This document shows, in pieces, positions 37,401 through 47,269 of a stretch of 64,000 bases of DNA; position 1 is the first letter of the stretch; each line of letters starts with the position of its first letter. The position numbers and the translations under genes are program-made. The notes beneath the pieces were generated by a model, which was not told the DNA's origin, did not search any database, and saw only the letters and a program-made list of their open reading frames with translations. The DNA is from Polytrichum commune (Eukaryota; Streptophyta; Polytrichopsida; Polytrichales; Polytrichaceae): assembly GCA_950295325.1 (NCBI GenBank), contig OX485803.1, positions 64,183,554-64,247,553 of the forward strand, in the 5' to 3' direction.

Positions 37401-39163
37401 GCACCCCAAACGGTTGTTGTTTGAGGAGGTGAAGTTCCTACAACTTACATCACCATCCTTCGAAGTTTGTGGTACGGGGATACAAATTAAGTTATCTCTT
37501 TTGTAATTTGTGAGTCTCTTTGCAGCTCTAGAGCTTTGATGAAAGACATAATTTACTCCTAGTAGTCTTTCACTTTTCCCTTTGTCAGAGGCATGCAATA
37601 AGTTAGGTTTTGAAGTTAAGTTTGCTTGAGCATCTACGAGTTCTTGTCATCTTGCACAATCTTGTCATTCTTTACTCTCTATCTCTATGTTTTGCTCTTC
37701 ATTATCTCTACTCATTTGGCTTACCGGATGATAGCTATGTGCAAATGTAAGAAGAGTTATTCATTAGGGTTGCAAACAAACTAGAAGTTTGGTGTATAAG
37801 GCTTCATGGTTTTTGTGTATGAGTGTACATGAGGGTTTGAATAAATTTTGTTCAAATATTTCCCTACTATACATGATTAAAAAAATATAGAGTGGCTCCT
37901 TAATATCTAAGAAAATAAATGGTAAAGGGGTTTGTAAGTTTTACTTATCTTAATTGAAAAAGAAAAAGAAAAATCTCTAGATAATACCTTGAGTATCCAA
38001 ATTGCGATACTTGAGTATTTCACCCAATCCAATATTGAAGTTAGAGAGGTGCTTTTGTTTTAAATTAGATATTTTCTAAGAGCTCTTTCCTCCCACCAAT
38101 GTGGGCCTTTGGTCTTGGAGGCTTGTTATTATATCCATTTCAATATTCTATAGTATTCAGTAATAATGCATCCCAAATATCAACCCACGCATTTATATAC
38201 AACAAAAGACATGGTGGTGGTGATGGTGACGAGGTCGTCGTCCCACCATTCTTGCCTTAAAAACCATTTTTTTTTGGAAAGATAAGGGCCATATGTCAAA
38301 AATTCTCCCCCAAAATAAACACATGCTTCTCCTCTTTTTTAAAGAAAGAAAATGGAAATGAATGTGAGGGACAACAAGTTCAAAAGGTGGGTATGGTGGG
38401 GAAACCCAAAGGAGGTGGCAGCTATGGAACCAAGGTGGTAACATGGCATGGTGACAGGTCATTGGGAGCTTATGAGCATGGACATGTATGGGCATACATG
38501 ATATGATAGGTATGCACATGCATAGGGGGACATATGGGCATGGACGTAAATGCATATGGTGGATACGTATAGGGCATGGGCATATTGTTGCATGGGTGTA
38601 TGGGGTACCTAGGATATTAAATCATATGCATGGATGCAACATGGTGTGATGGACATAGGATTGCCAGAATTTTCATCTAAATGCATGGATGCAACGGACT
38701 GGGACGACACATGTCCAAGCTATCAAAATATAGTGGGCCACATTATTTCCTACCCATGCTAACTTTCATCCCACACTAATAGGCGTAAACAATGTACCCA
38801 ACATAATGTTCAACATTGCTTAAGCCAATTCATCATGCAACGATACTAAATGCAAAAGCTCACAATAAGATCCCTTATGTGACATATTAGGGTTCTTTGT
38901 AATAATCTACTATGCAACGTAGCATGCAATGAAGAGTAGGTGTCCTCCTTCCTTTAAATTATGTTGAAAAGTGAAAAATATCGCCTTGGGATAACCATTT
39001 GATTCGTGCAGAGCCCCCTTTAGCAAAGGTTCGAAGTCAAATTTGGTGATACTTCAATCTAATGAGTGTTATACAAATAGTTTTTTTTTAAATAAAAAAT
39101 TTAATGGCGTTTTGTACTTTACTTAGTTTGGTTGTGTTTGCGGATGTAGTGGGAAGTCTTCTG
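34465..39163. other. Intergenic DNA with low-complexity tracts
   Basis: Notable content: a GC-richer block at about 34600-35000 without a recognisable gene; (TA)n near 35311-35324; T13 near 35397; (GT)n at about 36476-36495 followed by G11 at 36498-36508; C16 at 36911-36926; G15 at 37292-37306; and a low-complexity GCATGG/CATGGGCAT-rich patch at about 38430-38690. None of the open frames (34833-35219, 38193-38555 and others) shows a domain I recognise. Confidence 0.5.
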
Positions 39164-39174
39164 TGATCATTGAC

Positions 39175-39558
39175 AAGGCACCACGGGCCTTGGCTTGGTG
39201 GTTAGGGCTAATGGCCCCCAATGAGGAGGTTGTGGGTTCTATTCCCCATGCCGGCATGGTGCTCACCACCTTAGTCCACCAACTATGGTGGGGGGTCCTT
39301 GGACCTTGTTGAATGGGTACCTCAAAGCCCTTGGGGGGATACCATGTCCGGTATCTTCAAGGCACTAGTGGCTAGCTAGGAACTAGTATAGTGTGTCACT
39401 ATAGTGCCCATCCTCGAAAGGGGAGAGTAGTATTGCCCCAATGTCCCCTTGTCCAGTGGGCATCAAGTCATTGACATTACGAACGGACACTTTATTCACG
39501 CCGGCCCCTTGCTAAAAGGGACCGGAGTTTCTATCTATCTATCTTCTATCTATATATA
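39175..39558 (+). mobile_element. SINE family B, 384 bp, with 11-bp target-site duplication
   Basis: The 5' part resembles a tRNA: an A-box-like GGCTTGGTGGTTAGGG at about 39191, and a B-box-like GGGTTCTATTCCCC about 40 bp downstream. The 3' end is a TCTATCTATC repeat tail. TGATCATTGAC flanks the element exactly at 39164-39174 and 39559-39569, confirming insertion. No second copy was found in the window. Confidence 0.88.
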
Positions 39559-39593
39559 TGATCATTGACTTTCTTCTTGGCTTGGGTTGATAA

Positions 39594-40090
39594 GGGCCAA
39601 TTCACACACGAGACTAAGAGCCCGTGACCATTACACTTCAAGCATTGCCATTGGTGGAAAAGGGGGAGCCGATCCAAGTTTGCTTCACACTACGCTTGAG
39701 GGACCCATGGAGCAAATGAACGCAAGATGGATGTAAAGTCTACATGGATTCCTACGTGGCATCGAATGGATCATGTTCCATGGTCACTTCGGTTGTTTTC
39801 AAAAACCACCTCTGGAGGTAGGCCTAACACAAAACCAAGAGACCATGGCACTCTGAACGTTCACATCTATTGATTTATTCTATTTTATCATGTATGAGGA
39901 TTCGCATAAATAGAAATTCATTGAAATAGCATTGGGTGAAGGGCCCAGTCACATATGACTTCACACTACACTTGAGGGTCCATGACCACACTACATGATT
40001 TTGGGGGTGTGTTGGGACGGCCTTTGGACACTTTCTTTTGGGCTCTCACAATTTCATGGTCACAGCTCTTGGCTCAAGTGTGAAGTGGCC
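39594..40090 (+). mobile_element. MITE, GRCCACTTCACAC family, copy 2
   Basis: Starts GGGCCAATTCACACACGAGA and ends CTCAAGTGTGAAGTGGCC, which are inverted relative to each other. It aligns along its length with the copy at 21139-21642 in the opposite orientation. It lies 24 bp beyond the right flank of the SINE. TAA precedes it and TCA follows, so any 3-bp duplication has decayed. Confidence 0.8.
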
Positions 40091-40308
40091 TCAAGTCCTT
40101 CGAATTGTGCATTCTCATTGCTCTGTAGCTTCAAACTTGGCACTTCACTTTATTGCAGGCTTTCCCTTGGTTTTTAGGTTGCCTGTTAATTTTTTTTCCC
40201 TTCAGAAGACAGAGAAGAGTACTCCTAAAGCAGTGGATGGAACTCGGGATGCAATTGAATTGATGATCCTTTGGAGGCCACGACACATGTAAAAGAAAAC
40301 AAAAAGGT

Positions 40309-40472
40309 ATGCAACAACATAACATTATTCAGAGTCATAAGAGTGTTTTGTGGGATTGACAGTATTATGCAGAATATTCCCCACACTCAGTCTAAAAGTG
40401 GGAATATTCCATAGAACAATGTTAGTCCCACACAAGTATCTTATGGATCTGAACAATGTTATGTTGTTGCAT
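40309..40472. mobile_element. Full-length palindromic foldback element, copy 1, 164 bp
   Basis: The left arm, starting ATGCAACAACATAACATTAT, and the complement of the right arm, starting ATGCAACAACATAACATTGT, align for roughly 75-80 bp each. Almost the whole element is one inverted repeat with a very short loop. A diverged copy is at 56991-57147. It is probably a MITE; a hairpin-RNA source is an alternative. Confidence 0.85.
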
Positions 40473-40739
40473 CAACTTTTGCTCCAAAAACTCCATTTAG
40501 TGATGTAGCAGGTGTTGGTCGTAGTCCTACAAAATTGGGCACCTCTTGCAACATGTTTCAGTGTTGGTCCAACAACGGGTGGCTTCCACTTCGATTGGAG
40601 TGAGGATTATGTTGGAAACCACATACGTGCTTGATATTGTTAGTACTCAATCTCATCCTTGTTGGTGAGAACTAATGAATTGATGAAACACATAACCAAT
40701 CACGCAACCAACAACATGTTTTGTCCTCCCCTCCAATAG

Positions 40740-42230
40740 TCTAACTTATTGGATCCAAACATTGGTTCAATGTGTTGGTGTGACAAATTGATAGTGCATG
40801 GGAAACAAGAGTTTCGAGCGACTCTTGCCCTCGCTAAGGATTGGACATGCTCATTTGCAATGCTACCAAATGGTCTCCTAGTACTTGGGTTCCATCTCCT
40901 TTCATGTCGTGGTCTGGAATCAGCACAATGTTCAAGAGGGCGAGGTAAGGTAGAAATACCATAACCCATGAAAATAAGGTGATTCGCATTGAAGATGTGG
41001 TCTGACAATCATGAGAAAAATTTCCAAGATAGACGAGAAGGATTCGTGAAGAATGCAAGTTGTTTCATATTTTTCTGCCCTATACAAAAAAAATGCTATA
41101 ATTTTTCAAAGTGGAAAGTTGTCCAACCCCCTACTCGTTCACTACATTCTCCCTACACTGAACACGATAATCCGCATTTCCATACAGAACATCGTCTAAA
41201 TCGGTTACCTCATGAGTACATTAACACTTGACTCCCATTGGCTACACTAAGTGTACACACATTGAAGTTGCCGTTGAGCCATGATCCGTTTTAGAAATGA
41301 CACTTCACCATTATGACGGCGGTAGAGGGCACGGCTGGAGGGTGGTTAACAGGTTATGGTATTTCTACCTTAATATTTGAGTTTGCTTTCTCTTTTCTCC
41401 ACGACAATGCATTCTTTCTTTTGTTTGGACCAAAATATATCCAAAATATATATGAATGCATGTAGTTGTGACGTAAGGACATATGTTGTAACTTACGATT
41501 TTGCGCTTGTGAAAGATTGGTGGGGGGTGTGAATGTATTGTGGTCGTCATAGCAAAGCTCATAATCCTTATACACATGTTTTTGTATTATATGTATTCAT
41601 ATATAGGTCCCTTATATTCGTATTTAAACCAATGTTTATGTGTGTTTTTCCTTCTATAGTTGACGCAAATCCATGCATTGTTATACTACTATGAGAAGAA
41701 AGTCCAGGTGAAAATATCATTCAACAAGAACCCTTTGCTAGAAAAAGAAGATGTTAATGTTGAACAAAGTGATTTTAAAGTCAATGACAAGGACCGATTG
41801 ATAAATGGACAAGTTCTATAGAGAGGCGGTTGTAAAAAAAAACCGATCCTCATTCAAACCTTTGTTGAGGATTTCGTCAAGCTTGGAGCAATTGTTGTTG
41901 ATGTCACAACTTTTCATTGGTGGGTTTCATGTTTCATTTTGTAGGATCGACTCCATTATGTTGTTCACATGTCTCAGTACATGCTTGTCGTAAAAGTGGG
42001 CACCATCTAGTTGCTTATGAAGCCTATGACCTTAATTTGAAGGATATTCATCAACCTACTTCAAAGGGTATTTTGTATAATTATACTATGGGTACATGCG
42101 ATCTGTCGTGTTGCACCTATGCATACAATTTAATGCCCCTAACAATCCTTGCACAAGCCGTTCAACATGTCATTGTGAACGGCCAACCGCTTTCAAAATA
42201 TGCTATGGTAATGTGAGAGAATACATTGAG
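40740..42230 (+). pseudogene. Relic of a DNA-methyltransferase-like coding element, split by a MITE
   Basis: Three blocks read as protein in shifting frames. Block 1, about 40750-40945, contains EFRATLALAKDWTCSF and, in another frame, VVVWNQHNVQEGE. Block 2, about 41655-41870, contains VQVKISFNKNPLLEKEDVN, then REAVVKKNRSSFKP. Block 3, about 41865-42060, contains FVEDFVKLGAIVVDVT and then, after a frameshift, HACRKSGHHLVAYEAYD. The last block resembles the SAM-binding motif of amino-methyltransferases (VVD-x-T-x-GST-x-ACRxxGHHLVAYE). Block 1 stops exactly where the MITE at 40948 begins. Joining blocks 1 and 2 into one gene is an inference; the identity of block 3 is tentative. Confidence 0.4.
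40948..41370. mobile_element. MITE with near-perfect inverted ends and TA flanks, 423 bp
   Basis: The termini AGGTAGAAATACCATAACC (40948-40966) and their exact complement (41352-41370) are flanked by TA on both sides, consistent with a TA target duplication. The interior has no transposase. The ends are perfect, so the insertion is likely among the younger ones here. Confidence 0.88.
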
Positions 42231-42429
42231 AACGAAGTGTGATGTGCACAAAATGCTTGTTTTTTGTTATTGCAAATAGAACTTGCGGGTGTAATAATCT
42301 TCAAAGCTAGGAATCTTGAAAGCATACTTAAAGTAGACAAGAAATTATTGGCGATGCCTCTTGTAACTAGTGAAAGTTAATAAGTTGGTTTAGGGCTTGA
42401 AGCTAATCGAGCATGTATCCAATTGCCTC

Positions 42430-42700
42430 ATTATTTTCGGAGCTCATATGATTCTCTTATTCAATATGAAAGTGAAGATTCTCATGCTCATGAAGTGGTC
42501 CTATAGCTTCCCTTGCTTTTGTTGTCTACTGAACCTAGAGTAGTAGCATATCTTGAGCACATAGTCCACCCTATTTTAAGCATATGTATGTTTGGTGCTA
42601 GTTCTTATATCCACACCTAACCACATACCACTCAATTATAGGTGTTCATATTATTGTTGTCTTTGATACAAGCAGGGCCACCTTAAAGTCGATGGAGTTT
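42430..42700 (+). repeat. Dispersed repeat family X, copy 3
   Basis: GGAGCTCATATGATTCTCTT, AAAGTGAAGATTCTCATGCT, CACACCTAACCACATACCAC and TTATAGGTGTTCATATT occur in the same order as in the copies at 5290 and 10915. Confidence 0.6.
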
Positions 42701-44166
42701 TTGCACATTATATTATTTCCTCTGCATGAAAACTATAACACTTAGTATCACTCTTTTGGTGTTACTTAAATTAGGCAAAAATAACACCACTTTGGCCATT
42801 CATAATAGCAGTGTAAGAAGGAGTGCAAGAATGCTTCAAGAAGAGCACCAACTTTGGGCAATCCCAATGGCTTATCGGGGATCTATCCACTTAACAAGGC
42901 GATGTAAGAAGTGATCCACAAAAGGGGGGACAACACCTTCATTTTAAAGAAGATTCGTCACATGCAAGAAGGTTGATTTTGTGGTGATTCTCACTTAAAA
43001 TTTCAACATCAATAGACCCCCCCTCTCTAGTTGAGAGTAAAAGGCTCGTCTCCTAAAACGACTTTGCAAATTTATGTAGGTTGCATACCCATCATTGCAT
43101 ATGAATTGATTATTATTTTAAAATCGTGTAGACCATATAAAAATTTGCTTATCTATGGAATTTGTTTTAAAAGTCTACAAGTGTATATTGTGACCTCAGT
43201 ACAACCCCCCCTTGTAACTTAGTGAGTGATTTGAAGTAATCCCAAGAGAGAGAGAGCTTACATGCCATTGGTTGAAAGTGCTATTTAATCCTATGTGGCA
43301 CCTTGGGATTGATAAAGTATTCCATCAATATAGTGGAGGATGGAAATGGCATATTAGAGCACTTGATACATTTCTCAAGGTGATCAAATATGAACCCTAC
43401 AAGTGTAAGATGAGTGCACTTATTATGGACACACTTCAAATATTTCAAAAAATGTTAAGGGTTTAATATTAGAATACAATAACATGATCAAATTAGGAAA
43501 TCCAAATGAAGAACATGAACATCAAGCTTGCTCTAATTGGAAATATATTTGAATTAGTCATGGATTCTCAAAGTGAAACTCATAGAAAACTTATATTGGT
43601 CTTCTTTCAAACATGCACAATTCATACTTGGATATGTACCTATACTTTAAGAAACCATCGTAGTTCACTTTCCATAGTACGTGTGCCCACCTTATCTAGA
43701 GATTAATCTCATCCTTGAAGGTGGATTGCACATCACGGAAGTGAAGGCACTTTTGTGATTGGGCTCCAAATTTTAATGAGCCTCTTGCAAGTTGAGCATA
43801 CCCTTATGCGGGGTCGCATTGTTCCATAAAGGCACTTTTGGATTCGCCAATTCAATGGGGATCAAATAATATCTTGCCAAACAACAACTACATACCAAAA
43901 GATTTGATTGTCTCAATTTTGAGGTGGGGTCCAATTCTCTTCCTATAAATAAGACTCCAACATTCTACGAATCCCAAGTTATCACAATAGAGGCATCCTT
44001 AAAGTCTCTCAAACCTTGGAATTTTGGTAGTGATTCCTCCCCGGTTTTGCCGTTTTATATTGTTTAAAGTTCCCTTTGAAGGTGTACCTCAAGTTTGAAG
44101 TGAAGGCCTTTGACTTTGGCCACATAACATCATTGAGTTGCTTGTAGAGATCCTCTTTCTAATCTC
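42701..44166. other. AT-rich intergenic DNA
   Basis: Short open stretches at about 43270-43460 and 43500-43700 look mildly protein-like (for example VFHQYSGGWKWHIRALDTFL), but no family is recognised and no splice structure was found. Confidence 0.4.
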
Positions 44167-44169
44167 ATA

Positions 44170-44556
44170 AGGTGGGGGTGCCAATTTCCGTCCAAATTTC
44201 AGATGTGTCTAGTTGGGATGCTAAAACTATTTTTTTAATAAATTTTGAGCGCTCCGCAAAGCTGGTGCAAGAGCAACTATGAAAAAATCAAAATTTTCCA
44301 GCATGTTTATGATTTCCTACAAATTTTTAAAGGAAACCTTGTAGAGTGACCAACACTTGCACATAGGGTACGTGGTATATCCACATGGTGGATTTCTAAA
44401 ACCGACCGTTGGCAGCCAATGAAATGCTGGCAGCGCTGTGAACAGTAAAAGCACCTTGATAGGTGCTTTTGTAAACACAGGTAAAAGCACCTAGATAGGT
44501 GCTTCCGACCATAGGGGTCGACTTTAGGACCCGCATGGAAATTGCCACCCCTACCT
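44170..44556. mobile_element. MITE with AGGTRGGGGTG ends and two internal hairpins
   Basis: Termini AGGTGGGGGTGCCAATTTCC (44170-44189) and the complement of GGAAATTGCCACCCCTACCT (44537-44556) are flanked by TA on both sides. Near the right end lie two successive hairpins of almost the same sequence. At 44447-44470 the stem AAAAGCACCT closes a TGAT loop. At 44483-44504 the stem AAGCACCT closes an AGAT loop. Confidence 0.75.
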
Positions 44557-45136
44557 TAGAGGTAACCAAGTGTGACTGACAAAATTCCTCGTCACCAAGG
44601 TGTTGCATTGTGCACTTCAATTCAACATTGAATTCATGAAGTCAAGCATGTACATAAAATTATTTTGACACAATGTTTATGTTGGTCTCAAACCCAAATC
44701 ACTTTACAAATGTCTCAATAATGTTGTGCAACAGATAACTACATATGCGTTTGGAATGTTTGAGAGCACCACCTTGGGGGCAATGGGAGTACACGAAGAG
44801 TTTGGGTGTAGGGTTTGAAGCCCCCTTCCATATTGTTTCTCAAGCATGTCTTCATCTTAAAGTACTACATATTAGTAATGATAAATAGTGTGGGTGAGCA
44901 CAAGTAAGCATGTGCACGTTATTCAAACAATTGGTGGGTCAAATTATGAAGAATTATAGTAGTGCACATAGTTGCATGCACTAGGAAACATTAAAATAAA
45001 GCAATAATGTTTCCCCACCATAGTATTGCTCCTTGATGGCAAAGAGATGAGTGAATGATGAGCTCGTTCACCTTTTGACATTCATGCTAGACTCAAGAAC
45101 CATCGACCGCAAGCTTCCCAAACCCATCAACTTAAG

Positions 45137-45285
45137 GTCCGAGATGACCCTAAACTACCGGATGATTGTGAAGTGGTACCAAACCGAGCAGAGTGGTTGG
45201 CAGTTCAATTCCCATTCATGAAATCATTTCTCTACTTGACGGAACTAGCCATGTGACTTTGGAGAGATAATAAAATTAATAAATT
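45137..45285 (+). mobile_element. SINE family A, copy 2, decayed
   Basis: GTCCGAGATGACCCTAAACT and CTCTACTTGACGGAA match the copy at 33268. The B box has drifted to GCAGTTCAATTCCC. The tail ATAATAAAATTAATAAAT is preserved. A segment before the tail is deleted and no target duplication is clear. Confidence 0.8.
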
Positions 45286-46500
45286 ACTTTGGAATGGAGA
45301 ACAAAAACGGATGGGGAGAAATTATTGGGCTTGTTAATACCAATGATGGTTGGGTGCAGTGATTTCTTATTGGCAAAATATAGCCAAAGGAATGACTCTT
45401 TTTTTCCCAAATTTTCTGCCAAGATTTACACCAAATCGTAGAACACCATCCTTCATGTCAACTTTTCCATCCATTGGTGATTAAATCATCCAAATTGTGG
45501 ATGAAACTTAATGATGATGTTTTTGAGATTTGAATTAAGGGTATGGGAATAGAATGTTTTTGTAACTAAAGTAAAGTTGTGTAGCTCAAAAAATGTTTAT
45601 TGCCATGCCAACACATTGGGGTCTATGTTTGAGAGCATTACTTGCATTTACATGCTGTTAATTGTCCATCATCCAATATTAGGATGTAGATGGTTAAGAT
45701 TTCAGGCATGAGTAGTTTGGTTGGGTCACGTAATCCCAAATGCACGCAACATTTGCAACATTTGCAATGCGTTGGTTGGGCTCTTTGTCTTGTGAGGTTT
45801 TGTTGGTTTATACAATTTGTTAGGGTTGTGTCATGGCGAGCCAATACTTGAGTTACAAGAGGTGCTAGTGCCTTTGTTTGTTGTTGGCTAAATGGTCATG
45901 TACACGATTTTCTTTTCTTTTTGCATTGGAAGATGAGAGTATTGATGTGGACATGATAGATAGGGTTGTTTGTCATCTAGACGAGCGTTACACCGATTTT
46001 AGGATGCGCCTCAAACTTGCACAATGCATGGAATGGCCATTCAAATTAGGGACATAGAAAAGCGATGCCATATGAAAAGGGGATGGAGGGTGTAATTACA
46101 ATAAGGAATTTTGTGAGAGTCATTCAATGTCAACATGGTTTAGACTATGACTATGCCAAGTGGAGGTGTACTAAGTTCCTAGACAATACTCCTCTAGTGT
46201 TGCAACCTACTAACGTGGTTATCAACCCCCTAATGTTGAGCCTTTTGATTTAGAGGAGGCTTAACTTTCGTCTTAGGGTTACTACTGATGTAGATTATGC
46301 ACATACTTTCTCAAATCGTGACTTGAAATCCATCATAATTTAGAAAGAGGTGGGGGAAAATATGTAAGGAATGCTCAAAGTTTTAAAAAATAACCAATAT
46401 ACCTTTTTAAAGAAAAATTGTGGCATTTAAGGTCTTGGGATGATAACTACGTGGTTGTTGTTTAGCATCACTTTGAGGAGTGCAAAAAGAAGGTTAGGGC
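45286..46500. other. Intergenic DNA with an unassigned coding-like relic
   Basis: Around 45930-46260 the plus strand reads ALEDESIDVDMIDRVVCHLD and then, after shifts, YDYAKWRCTKFLDNTPLVLQ. The text looks like decayed protein, but I cannot name a family. No complete frame remains. Confidence 0.35.
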
Positions 46501-46504
46501 AACT

Positions 46505-47265
46505 GGGGCCATTCACGGTTAGGGTACTACTTTTGGGACAAAGGACTTAAGGACTTTATCGCATTGATCTTGGTTTTTATCATGATTTATTATTATTTGA
46601 TCAATACATTTTACATAAATAAGTAGATAGTTCATAAGCTTTATCAAGAAAGATTTTTATTATTATTTAATAATCACCCTAAACCCTAAACCCTAAACCC
46701 TAGGCCACATCAGTGGCATTTTTTTGCTATTTAGGTGTGCATTGGTGGTCAATTATTTCATGTTATGTATCTTGGTACCTTGGTAAAAGTGTCATGTGTC
46801 CATTCATATCAATTTTTTTGTCCAATTCTAATACTAGACGTTCCTTTTACGTGTGGCCGTGAGTATATGTATATTTGGACATGTTTGGTGCCACATGTAA
46901 AGTTGGGCAATTGCTATTCAATACATATTTGGTTCTATTGGTACACACTTGAACAATGAGTGTGAGGAAAAAAATTTGGGATCGTTTCGATTGATTCTTG
47001 TTGTCCTTTTCATTCCTTGATCCTAAGGTGAACAATTAAGACATCACTCCTGAATGTCCTTTAAGGAATCAAAAGGATATCTTAGATGACCCTATTCCTT
47101 CTAAATTAACTTTGTCAGTGTACTCGATATGGAGTATGAAATGTAGGTATGATCCAAAATATGCTTCACAATACAGATCTAAGCATACCAAGCATGTGAA
47201 GTTATCCAAAAAATTTCGTTTTCCGTTAGACGGCCAAAAGTAGTACCCCAACCGTGAATGGCCCC
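46505..47265. mobile_element. Inverted-repeat element, 761 bp, AACT flanks
   Basis: GGGGCCATTCACGGTTAGGG (46505-46524) with its continuation to about 46536 is repeated inverted at 47234-47265, with one mismatch. AACT lies immediately outside both ends (46501-46504 and 47266-47269). Superfamily unclear. The interior holds the telomeric repeat at 46677 and short open stretches, including one at about 47040-47240 (IPSKLTLSVYSIWSMKCRYD) that I cannot assign. Confidence 0.8.
46677..46701 (+). repeat. Interstitial telomeric repeat (CCCTAAA)3.5
   Basis: Three perfect CCCTAAA units and a partial fourth, the Arabidopsis-type plant telomere sequence, deep inside AT-rich DNA and within the inverted-repeat element. 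Confidence 0.95.
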
Positions 47266-47269
47266 AACT

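Noticed and set aside
46677-46701. Chromosome end
   Set aside because: Only 3.5 telomeric units, inside an element and followed by 17 kb of ordinary repeat-rich DNA.
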